Shown here: one piece after another, positions 1 to 5,775 of the stretch
Layout: every line of letters starts with the position of its first letter
How positions within the stretch are numbered: the stretch's first letter is position 1
NCBI GenBank assembly: GCA_008933495.1
Contig: WBUW01000124.1
Coordinates: 1 to 7,735, forward strand
Reading direction: 5' to 3'
Origin: Pseudorhodoplanes sp.
GTDB lineage: Bacteria > Pseudomonadota > Alphaproteobacteria > Rhizobiales > Xanthobacteraceae
Length of the DNA stretch: 7,735 nucleotides
Position numbers and translations under genes: made by a program
Notes under the pieces: generated by a model
Told to the model about the DNA's origin: nothing
The model's database searches: none
Seen by the model: only the letters and a program-made list of their open reading frames with translations

Positions 1-1
1 G

Positions 2-331
2 CTCAAGACCCTGATGGCCCGCGCGGACGAAGCCACCGTGTGTGTGCTGGCGCCGTCCGACCGCGAAGTCAGCTTGAAAAAGCTCGCGGCGGCGGCGAAT
101 GCGAAGGAGGCCGCCATGCTCAAGCCGGCCGACGCCGAACGCATCACCGGCTATCGGGTCGGCGGCATCTCGCCGTTCGGCCAGAAAAAACGCGTCGCCG
201 TCTTCATCGAAAGGGATGCCCTCAGCCACGCAACCGTGTTCTTCAATGGCGGCCGGCGCGGCCTGCAGATCGAGTTGCCGCCGGCCGACTTGGTGCGCCT
301 GCTCGGCGCCAGAGCCGCGTCGTTGAGCTGA
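2..331 (+). CDS. ybaK: YbaK/EbsC-family aminoacyl-tRNA deacylase, 3' part (Cys-tRNA(Pro) deacylase type)
   Basis: This is the C-terminal 109 residues of a YbaK-like trans-editing enzyme; the reading frame is open to the left edge, so the start lies outside the window. The family hydrolyses mischarged aminoacyl-tRNA, classically Cys-tRNA(Pro) made by prolyl-tRNA synthetase, in the cytoplasm. Family hallmarks are visible in order: a KTLM segment at the very start of the fragment (its Lys corresponds, by my recollection of the family, to the conserved active-site lysine), the SLKKLAAA helix, the GYRVGGISPFGQKK substrate-pocket loop, and the GGRRGLQIELPPADL segment near the C-terminus. The ATG at position 14 is internal to this frame and is not a credible start because it would remove the KTL motif. 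The gene converges on the LysR gene with only 3 bases between the stop codons. The exact tRNA specificity within the superfamily cannot be settled from this fragment. Confidence 0.9.
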   Translation, partial: LKTLMARADEATVCVLAPSDREVSLKKLAAAANAKEAAMLKPADAERITGYRVGGISPFGQKKRVAVFIERDALSHATVFFNGGRRGLQIELPPADLVRLLGARAASLS

Positions 332-334
332 CGG

Positions 335-1219
335 CTATTCCGCCGCCTGCGCGGTCGCCTCCGACATGTTGTCGAGCGAGGAGATGATGTGCTCGGCAAG
401 CGCATCGGCGAGCGCCGTCGTCTCGTGCGGATTGCGCACCAGGCCGATCCGGCAATAGGGCAATTCCGGAAATCCGTCGGCCGGCGTCAGCACCCGCATC
501 CCGGGCCGCAGCCCCGATTCCGGCAGCACCGAAATCGCAAGGCCGGCGAGCACGGCGGCGGCCACGGCACCGGCATTCGAACTCGTATAGAGCAGGCGGT
601 GCGGCCGGTTCTCCTTCTCCAGGCATTCGAGCGCCAGGCGCCGCCAGGCGCAGCTTTGCCGCCCGAGCGCCAGCGGCAGCGGCTCTTCCCGATGCGTGGC
701 GTGGCGGTTCGAGGTCACCCAGAGCAGGCGTTCGCGGCGAAAGGTTTCCGAAGGCCGCTGCCCGGCCGCCGTCGTGATGATCGCCAGATCAAGCTCATTG
801 GAATCGATCCGCTCCAGAAGGTCGACCGACGGCTCGCAGATCACGGTCAGTTCGACACCCGGATAGGCGCGCGAGAAGCGCGCCATGATTTCCGGCAGAT
901 AACGGTCGGCATAGTCGTCGGGCACCCCGAGCCGCACGCTGCCGGTCAGTTCCGGCCCAGCAAACAGCGCGAGTGCTTCGAGATTGAGCTTCACGATGCG
1001 GCGCGCATATTCGAGCAGGCGTTCGCCGTCGTCGGTCAGCTTCGAGGCGCGCCCGTCGCGGGCAAAGACCGGTTTGTCGAGGCGCTCCTCGAGCCGCTTC
1101 ATCTGCATGGAGACGGCGGACTGGGTCTTGTGGACGATTTCGGCGGCCTTGGTGAAGCTGCCGGTCTCGGCAATCGCAATGAAGGTCCGCAACTGGTCGA
1201 TATCGATGAGGGCGGCCAT
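335..1219 (-). CDS. LysR-family transcriptional regulator, LrhA/HexA-like
   Basis: A 294-residue DNA-binding regulator of normal LysR length. Residues about 8-67 form the winged helix-turn-helix (DQLRTFIAIAETGSFTKAA, then KTQSAVSMQMKRLEERL), followed by a linker helix and a substrate-binding domain from about residue 93 (GSVRLGVPDDYADRYLPEI onward). The wording of the N-terminal half resembles E. coli LrhA, so I place it in that subgroup rather than among CbbR- or GcvA-like regulators. The ligand is unknown. I chose the ATG at 1219 because GGGAG lies 7 bases upstream on the minus strand; the frame can be extended to a TTG at 1255, but that start has no Shine-Dalgarno site and adds 12 residues that do not belong to the domain. 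It is divergent from the DUF1127 gene, the usual layout for autoregulation and control of the neighbour. That it regulates the DUF1127 gene is inference. Confidence 0.93.
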   Translation of the reverse strand: MAALIDIDQLRTFIAIAETGSFTKAAEIVHKTQSAVSMQMKRLEERLDKPVFARDGRASKLTDDGERLLEYARRIVKLNLEALALFAGPELTGSVRLGVPDDYADRYLPEIMARFSRAYPGVELTVICEPSVDLLERIDSNELDLAIITTAAGQRPSETFRRERLLWVTSNRHATHREEPLPLALGRQSCAWRRLALECLEKENRPHRLLYTSSNAGAVAAAVLAGLAISVLPESGLRPGMRVLTPADGFPELPYCRIGLVRNPHETTALADALAEHIISSLDNMSEATAQAAE

Positions 1220-1414
1220 GCCGGACTCCCGCAGTTTTCGCGCTATGAACTTCAATTATCACAAGCGATGATCATTCAGATTAAAAACATTCGTTTCACT
1301 TATCAATAGCTCGGGGGCATAAGGACGCTGTATCGCAATCAGTTTCGAATTCGGGTGGCTCCGGCCGTTCGCCGGAGGTCTCGTCCGCACCCCCGAAACC
1401 ATGGAGGTTCCGTG
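1220..1414. promoter_or_regulatory. Divergent promoter region between lysR and the DUF1127 gene
   Basis: The 195 bases between the two divergent starts include an AT-rich core at about 1251-1310 that contrasts with the GC-rich surroundings. Within it I see the perfect palindrome ATGATCAT (1268-1275) and the interrupted dyad AAAC-N4-GTTT (1285-1296). For the regulator, a minus-strand promoter can be proposed: TTGATA (complement of 1301-1306, five of six matches to TTGACA), a 17-base spacer, then TAATCT (complement of 1278-1283, only three of six matches to TATAAT). LysR proteins usually bind short dyads of the T-N11-A class in exactly such a position, so these dyads are candidate operators. 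The positions are read from the sequence; their function is inferred. Confidence 0.5.
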
Positions 1415-1789
1415 ATGACCCCGCTTCAATGGAGCCTGTCGCCCCCTTACCGGCCTTCGACGCTGACCCTGATTGCCGGCGCCATGGTCGCGGGGCTGCG
1501 CAAAGTCGCCCGGGCGCTGCAACACCGCCGTGACGCGGCCGCGCTTGCGGGAATGAACGACCGGATGCTGGCCGATATCGGCCTCACGCGCAGCGACCTG
1601 CGCGACGCCTTTGGCCAGCCGCTTTGGGCGGATCCGACCGCGATACTGGCGGCGCGCGCGCGCGAACGGCGCGCCAACCGCCGATATGGCACCCATCGTG
1701 GAGCGGCGAACCTACCCTCGCCTGCTTTGGTCCCGGATTCGGGCTTTTCGCTCCCTCGGACCGACCGTCCGGCCCGCTACACCCTGTAG
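1415..1789 (+). CDS. DUF1127 domain protein with extended C-terminal tail
   Basis: A 124-residue protein. Residues about 28-68 form the DUF1127 (YjiS-like) arginine-rich helical unit: HRRDAAALAGMNDRMLADIG followed by LTRSDLRDA. Next comes the WADPTAILAARARERRANRR segment seen in longer alphaproteobacterial members, and then about 34 residues rich in Pro, Ser and Arg without recognised domains. Many DUF1127 proteins are only about 45-75 residues, so this is a long form. The start is the ATG at 1415, with GGAGG at 1403-1407 and a 7-base spacer; an upstream in-frame ATG at 1355 lacks comparable support. The gene is monocistronic by layout, divergent from the LysR gene and closed by a strong hairpin. 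In rhizobia and Brucella, DUF1127 genes are known targets of a LysR regulator (VtlR/LsrB), and some affect RNA turnover or phosphate and carbon metabolism; whether that applies here is inference. Confidence 0.88.
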   Translation: MTPLQWSLSPPYRPSTLTLIAGAMVAGLRKVARALQHRRDAAALAGMNDRMLADIGLTRSDLRDAFGQPLWADPTAILAARARERRANRRYGTHRGAANLPSPALVPDSGFSLPRTDRPARYTL

Positions 1790-1876
1790 CGCTCCCTTTC
1801 CGCTGCCCCGGCCGATCCTCCCCGGATCGGCCGCCGGTCCGCCTCCCCTGCCTCCCCTCGCAGGATCGCGGACCCG

Positions 1877-1905
1877 AAGCGCCCACCGGCCCCCGGTGGG
1901 CGCTT
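1877..1905 (+). terminator. Strong hairpin terminator after the DUF1127 gene
   Basis: A perfect 13-bp stem (AAGCGCCCACCGG at 1877-1889 with CCGGTGGGCGCTT at 1893-1905) closes a CCC loop. It lies 87 bases after the DUF1127 stop. The following bases are TCATTT, a short and interrupted T tract, so it is a strong hairpin with only a modest U-run. It is the most stable simple hairpin I found in the window. Confidence 0.8.
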
Positions 1906-2146
1906 TCATTTGGCGGGCAATTCACAGCATCGATACGGCTATCCGCCGGCGGTCTGGCCGCGCGCCTGTGTAGCCGCCGCGGCGGCAACAAAGCTTGATC
2001 GATGGAGGGAAGATTTCGGCTGCGGCGTGTTCGACCGTTTGTCCGGTGGACGAGCGTTCCTTCGGGGGCGACAACGGTCTCGCGTCATCGCAGGTGCTTC
2101 TTTAACATGCACGCCCGGGGCACCGAACTGTCGACGCTGGAGGATC

Positions 2147-2695
2147 ATGCGGTCTTTCCCGATCATGGCGGTTGCCGTTTTCATCCTTGTCTGCGGAATC
2201 TCCGGACCGTCCGGCGTTCGGGCTCAGTCCGGGTACGACCGGCCTGGCGGCGATTATTTGAGTTTTCCGGTCCGGGCCGGCGATCCGGCCGCCTGCGCGG
2301 CGAGTTGCGAGCGCGACAGCCGCTGCCGGGCCTGGAGCTTTTCCTACCCGCACACGGCGGTCGACAAGGCGGTCTGCTGGCTCAAGAACAAGGTCACACC
2401 ACCGGTAAAGAACGATTGCTGCGTCTCGGGCGTGCGCGGGGCTGCGGTCGTCGAACCCAGGGACGGCGCGGTGGAATATTCCATCGACCGGCTGGGCGGC
2501 GACTATCGCGAGGCGCCGGTGGTCGCCGACCCCGATGGCAAGACCTGCCAGATGGCCTGCGAGGCCGACGGCCGCTGCCGGGCCTGGACCTATGTGCGCC
2601 CGGGCTATATCGGGGCGAGCGCGCGCTGTTTCCTGAAAAGCCAGATCAAGCCGCCGCGGCGCAAACCCTGCTGCATTTCCGGCGTTGTCCGCTGA
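2147..2695 (+). CDS. Secreted protein with two tandem PAN/apple-like domains
   Basis: A 182-residue exported protein. Residues 1-26 form a signal peptide (hydrophobic core MAVAVFILVCGISG, probable cleavage after VRA at residue 26). The mature part consists of two repeats of one unit, about residues 30-97 and 111-181. Each has a GGDY motif, then cysteines in the order C-x3-C-x5-C, a [R]CRAW[ST][FY] core, a fourth Cys, and a terminal CCxSGV. The cysteines are 50, 54, 60, 77, 91, 92 and 134, 138, 144, 161, 175, 176. This matches the PAN/apple fold, a disulfide-rich module that binds proteins or carbohydrates outside the cytoplasm. The start is the ATG at 2147 because the signal peptide begins there and GGAGG lies just upstream (2139-2143, a short 3-base gap); the frame stays open back to about 1910, but that part encodes nothing recognisable. 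The gene converges on the small Cys-rich gene at 2771. The ligand is unknown. Confidence 0.82.
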   Translation: MRSFPIMAVAVFILVCGISGPSGVRAQSGYDRPGGDYLSFPVRAGDPAACAASCERDSRCRAWSFSYPHTAVDKAVCWLKNKVTPPVKNDCCVSGVRGAAVVEPRDGAVEYSIDRLGGDYREAPVVADPDGKTCQMACEADGRCRAWTYVRPGYIGASARCFLKSQIKPPRRKPCCISGVVR

Positions 2696-2770
2696 AGCCG
2701 GACGACCAAGCCCGTGTTCCGGACGCGGCACGTTCGAAGTGCGTTCGCCGTGGGCGCACACGAGTGAGTT

Positions 2771-3037
2771 TTAGTTATCGTCCTTCCGCAGGCGAATTTG
2801 TTCTTTCGCGCATGTCCGCTCGCAACGGGTACGATCGTCCTTACAGCGAGCGTATCCCCAGTTAAGGCCGTATTGCATGCAATCGGAGAACTTGCGCATG
2901 CAAATGAGCGTGCAGTTCTTTGTTGCCTTCGTTGCCTCCGCGACCATGGCCGGGCTGGAGGTCTGTCCGGAAGCAGGCGCCGATTCCATTCCGCCGAGCG
3001 CCAGCATCGTCAACACGGCTGCGACTATCCTGCTCAA
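2771..3037 (-). CDS. Small exported six-cysteine protein (CX3CX6CX11CX6CX3C), unknown function
   Basis: I do not recognise the family. The preferred start is a TTG at 3037, with GGAGG 6 bases upstream on the minus strand. It yields 88 residues beginning directly with a textbook signal peptide (LSRIVAAVLTMLALGG, cleavage near APA or ASG at residues 20-24). The frame also extends to an ATG at 3115 (114 residues), but that would bury the signal sequence 26 residues in and has an AGGA touching the start codon. The mature part has six cysteines at 42, 46, 53, 65, 72 and 76, spaced symmetrically about a GLNWGY turn, with charged flanks (KDDRTRCERTC, then a basic/acidic tail ending RKDDN). This suggests a disulfide-stapled helical hairpin in the periplasm or outside the cell (inference). 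No enzymatic motif is seen. It is convergent with the PAN-domain gene. Confidence 0.6.
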   Translation of the reverse strand: MSRIVAAVLTMLALGGMESAPASGQTSSPAMVAEATKATKNCTLICMRKFSDCMQYGLNWGYARCKDDRTRCERTCAKEQIRLRKDDN

Positions 3038-3608
3038 ACGATTCCTCCAATGGAGTACCGAAGGCCATGAAACCGACTTCACTGGAGACCCGACGGCGAG
3101 CCAGTCAGATTTCATTCCTCATCATATCAATCATATCATGATTACGGCCGATGCCCCGCAGTCCGCGCCCTTGACCGGATCCTGCCTGCAGCGGACGCGC
3201 TCCATCGCCCGTATTGTTTGAAAGGCGCCGGGCACACCCTCATTGCCGAACACGCATTCCTTGCCCCTCGATTTGCAGGACGCGCGGAACGCCGGGCTCT
3301 CAGCCTGCCCGCGGCCTCGCATGGCAATCGCGTTTGGCCACACGAGCTTGCAGTCACCACGGAAAGCCGAAATCTCCGGCGTTGCGCGCATTGCAATCAA
3401 GCCTGCGCAGATTGCGTGAACTTATCTGCGTGTTTGAGGCTTGCTCTGCGACAACCCCGGAGGACAGACGCCCTGGCAAAGGCGACCGACTTGGTATCCT
3501 CCGCTGGTGGCCTGCGGCCGGCAGGCCGGATCATCGCAGCTTGGGCCGCCGCGGCGCGGGCGCGGAAGTCACGCTGCTGCGCGGGCGGCGGGAGCGGTCG
3601 GAAACGGC
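3038..3608. other. About 570 bases without a confident gene
   Basis: Nothing here is recognised as a known protein or RNA. Items seen: a tandem 9-bp repeat ATCATATCA at 3121-3129 and 3130-3138; a minus-strand frame at 3131-3400 (TTG or ATG start, no convincing Shine-Dalgarno site, five cysteines, no signal peptide) that could be a remnant or a small gene; and a perfect 7-bp hairpin GGCCTGC/GCAGGCC at 3509-3527 with a 5-base loop and no T tract. The part nearest 3037 must hold the promoter and ribosome-binding site of the small six-cysteine gene. Overlapping frames in several phases are open only because the DNA is GC-rich. Confidence 0.55.
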
Positions 3609-3699
3609 TTCATGGTGAGCATTGCGCAGCGATGCGTCTCGAACCATGAGGCCGCCCGCATCTTTCGAGACGCGCTCCTTCGGAGCGCGCCTCAGGATG
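3609..3699. repeat. REP-like palindromic element next to the tldD 3' end
   Basis: Nested inverted repeats are visible. TTCATGGT (3609-3616) is mirrored by ACCATGA (3643-3649). GCGTCTCGAA (3634-3643) is matched perfectly by TTCGAGACGC (3664-3673). CGCGCTCC (3671-3678) with GGAGCGCG (3682-3689) forms an 8-bp hairpin around TTC. CATC (3659-3662) and GATG (3696-3699) frame the second half. The combination 'TTCGAGACGC ... CTCAGGATGAGG' is characteristic of a dispersed intergenic palindrome I recall from Bradyrhizobium, Rhodopseudomonas and related genomes. It sits 15 bases past the tldD stop codon, so it could end or protect that transcript. Multicopy status is inferred from recognition, not shown by this window. 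Confidence 0.75.
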
Positions 3700-3714
3700 A
3701 GGGCGGCTTGCGCA

Positions 3715-5136
3715 TCAGCCGGTGCCGCCGACGGTGATGCGGTCCATGCGCAGCGTCGGCTGGCCGACGCCGACCGGCACGCCCTGGCCGTTCTTGCCGC
3801 AGGTGCCGATGCCGGCGTCGAGCGAAAGATCGTTGCCGACCATCGAGACGCGATGCAGGTCGGTCGGGCCGTTGCCGATCAGCATGGCGCCCTTGAGCGG
3901 CGCGCCGACCTTGCCGTTCTCGATGCGGTAGGCCTCGGTGCACTGGAACACGTATTTGCCCGAGGTGATGTCGACCTGCCCGCCGCCGAAATTCACCGCA
4001 TAGATGCCGTTCTTCACCGACGCCAGAATCTCGGCCGGATCGCGCGCACCCGCCAGCATGTAGGTGTTGGTCATGCGCGGCATCGGCACGTGCGCATAGG
4101 ATTCGCGGCGGCCGTTGCCGGTCGGCTTCATGTTCATCAGGCGCGCGTTCTGGCGGTCCTGCATGTAGCCGACGAGGATGCCGTCCTCGATCAGCACGGT
4201 CTTGTTGGTGGGCATGCCTTCGTCGTCGATCGACAGCGAGCCGCGGCGCGCGGCGATGGTGCCGTCATCGACCACGGTGACCCCCTTGCCGGCAACCTTC
4301 TGGCCCATGAGGCCGGCAAAGGCCGACGTCGCCTTGCGGTTGAAGTCGCCTTCGAGGCCATGGCCCACCGCCTCGTGCAGCATGACGCCGGGCCAGCCGG
4401 GACCGAGCACGACGTCCATTTCGCCGGCCGGCGCGGAAATTGATTGCAGGTTGACCAGCGCCTGCCGCACCGCGTCGTCGGCGGCGGTGCGCCAGGCGCC
4501 CGATTCGATGAAACGTTCATAGCCTTCGCGCCCGCCATAGCCGTGGCTGCCGGTCTCCTGGCGCGTGCCGTCGCCGGCAACCACCGAAATGTTCACGCGC
4601 ACGAGCGGACGGATGTCACGATAGGTTTCGCCGTCCGCGCGCAGGATTTCGACGACCTGCCAGGACGCGCCGAGACTGACCGAGACCTGCCGCACGCGCG
4701 GATCCCTGGCGCGCGCATAGGCATCGATCTCCTGAAGCAGCTTCACCTTCGCCTCGAAGCCCGGCGCATCGAGCGGATTGTCGTCGGCGTAGAGCCGCAC
4801 GTTGCTGCGCGGCGGCGCCTCGGCATAGCAGCCGGAATAGCCGCCTTTCACCGCCCGCACCGCGTCCGCCGCGCGCCGGATCGCGGCCTCGGAAACATCG
4901 GAGGCATGCGCATAGCCGACCGCCTCATCCTTGACCGCGCGCAGCCCGAACCCCTGGACGGTGTCGTAGGTGGCCTGCTTGAGCCGGTGATTGTCGAAAA
5001 GGAGCGCCTCCGACTGGCGGTATTCGAGGAACAATTCGCCGTCGTCCGCCCCGTCCAGCCCGTGCGTGAGAATGGTCGTGACCCGGGCGCGGTCGAGGCC
5101 GGCGCGGTCAATCAGGGAGGTCGGCGCTTGGGTCAT
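3715..5136 (-). CDS. tldD: TldD metalloprotease (TldD/PmbA family)
   Basis: A 473-residue protein of the usual TldD length. TldD acts in the cytoplasm as the catalytic half of a TldD-TldE(PmbA) heterodimer that degrades unfolded peptides; in E. coli it takes part in microcin B17 maturation and CcdA turnover. The zinc motif HEAVGHGLEGD starts at His254, giving HExxxH ligands His254 and His259 with Glu255 as catalytic base. The conserved C-terminal cysteine that supplies the third zinc ligand in this family is Cys446 in GTCGKNGQG. The N-terminal domain is complete, including QGFGLRAVKD and the AVGYAHASD segment. The start is the ATG at 5136, with GGTGA about 8 bases upstream. The gene lies 120 bases downstream of the IalB-family gene on the same strand, so the two may be cotranscribed. 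The partner tldE/pmbA is not in this window; it is usually elsewhere on the chromosome. Confidence 0.96.
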   Translation of the reverse strand: MTQAPTSLIDRAGLDRARVTTILTHGLDGADDGELFLEYRQSEALLFDNHRLKQATYDTVQGFGLRAVKDEAVGYAHASDVSEAAIRRAADAVRAVKGGYSGCYAEAPPRSNVRLYADDNPLDAPGFEAKVKLLQEIDAYARARDPRVRQVSVSLGASWQVVEILRADGETYRDIRPLVRVNISVVAGDGTRQETGSHGYGGREGYERFIESGAWRTAADDAVRQALVNLQSISAPAGEMDVVLGPGWPGVMLHEAVGHGLEGDFNRKATSAFAGLMGQKVAGKGVTVVDDGTIAARRGSLSIDDEGMPTNKTVLIEDGILVGYMQDRQNARLMNMKPTGNGRRESYAHVPMPRMTNTYMLAGARDPAEILASVKNGIYAVNFGGGQVDITSGKYVFQCTEAYRIENGKVGAPLKGAMLIGNGPTDLHRVSMVGNDLSLDAGIGTCGKNGQGVPVGVGQPTLRMDRITVGGTG

Positions 5137-5256
5137 GGGCGGATCACCGGGCGTTCACGGGAAAGACGACGTCAGTGACGACACATAATGGCAGCCGCCG
5201 ACGATTTCGAGGCCGTTTCGCGGCCAAATGCCGGACCCGGAGCCCGTCCCCGCGGC

Positions 5257-5775
5257 TCAGGGCAGCTTGTCATAGCCTTCGCCGAAGCCCTTCAGGCCCA
5301 TCGGAAAGCCGATGCCCTCCTCCGGGGTCTGGAAGATGATGAAGGTCGCCGTCGTTCCCCCGCGCAATTGCTTGATCAGGTTGTCGTCCATCACCACCTC
5401 GGCGACGCAGCCGTTGGGCAGGCAGCGCACGAATCCGGCGCGTCCGATATCGGCATTGTCGATTTTCAGTCCAAGTCCGGACGGCAACAGCACGCCGAGC
5501 GGCGCAACCACCCGCATCAGGCGGCTCTTCTTGTCGGCGGTCTTCAGCACGATCACGGTCAGGCCGACATTGGCGCGGTCTTCGGCGGTGACGCTCTGGA
5601 TGAGCGCGCATTGCTCGCCCTGGGCACCGGGCGGCGTATCGCAGCGCACCTGCCACTCGCCATGCACCGAACGCACGGCGCCCTGCGCCTGGGCGCGGAC
5701 GGCGCACGCGGTTGCAGCCAGCAAAAGCACGAGGACCGGGAGGGCGGACCGGTGCGTAAGACGGTGGAGGCTCAT
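5257..5775 (-). CDS. Invasion-associated locus B (IalB) family exported protein
   Basis: A 172-residue periplasmic protein. Residues about 1-30 form a signal peptide (LPVLVLLLAATACAVRAQA; cleavage after VRA or AQA is more likely than lipidation at Cys24, since ATAC is a poor lipobox). The mature domain has the IalB-family pattern: VHGEWQVRCDTP near its start, Cys45 and Cys56 as a likely disulfide, a central KSRLMRVVAPLGVLLPSGLGL strand region, then GFVRCLPNGCVAEVVMDD with Cys118 and Cys123. IalB was named for a Bartonella locus needed for erythrocyte invasion, but the family is widespread in free-living Alphaproteobacteria, where its role is unclear. The start is the ATG at 5775, preceded by AAGGGGA; the frame is open further back to 5892, but that part lacks a signal sequence. 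It is upstream of tldD and divergent from coxB. Confidence 0.9.
   Translation of the reverse strand: MSLHRLTHRSALPVLVLLLAATACAVRAQAQGAVRSVHGEWQVRCDTPPGAQGEQCALIQSVTAEDRANVGLTVIVLKTADKKSRLMRVVAPLGVLLPSGLGLKIDNADIGRAGFVRCLPNGCVAEVVMDDNLIKQLRGGTTATFIIFQTPEEGIGFPMGLKGFGEGYDKLP

Noticed and set aside
1220..1255. Upstream TTG start for the LysR protein (12 extra residues)
   Set aside because: No Shine-Dalgarno site precedes it, and the ATG at 1219 has GGGAG at good spacing and fits the usual LysR N-terminus.
389..1309. Long plus-strand frame of about 306 codons opposite the LysR gene
   Set aside because: It is antisense to a clear LysR protein, has no recognised domain and has the His/Arg/Gly-rich composition typical of the complement of a GC-rich gene.
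1973..1986. 14-bp perfect palindrome GCCGCCGCGGCGGC
   Set aside because: A simple CCG/CGG run in GC-rich DNA with no loop and no clear positional role.
1584..1998. Overlapping frames on both strands around the DUF1127 3' end
   Set aside because: Biased, low-complexity translations with no motif; they run through the terminator hairpin.
1910..2146. In-frame extension upstream of the PAN-domain protein
   Set aside because: The extension encodes no domain and would place the signal peptide about 80 residues inside the protein; the ATG at 2147 begins the signal peptide.
2728..2771. Possible bidirectional terminator between the two convergent genes (GTGCG/CGCAC with an 11-base loop, then GTTTT)
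   Set aside because: The stem is only 5 bp, the loop is large and the T run is 8 bases away; too weak to call.
2002..2865. Plus-strand frame of 287 codons overlapping the PAN gene in another phase
   Set aside because: Arg/Gly-rich shadow frame; the PAN frame has a signal peptide and duplicated cysteine motifs.
3622..5178. Long plus-strand frames (273 and 244 codons) opposite tldD
   Set aside because: Antisense shadows of a well-supported metalloprotease gene; their His/Arg/Val-rich composition is typical of complementary frames.
5211..5225. GGCCG-TTTCG-CGGCC hairpin between the IalB-family gene and tldD
   Set aside because: A 5-bp GC stem with no T tract, common by chance in DNA of this composition.
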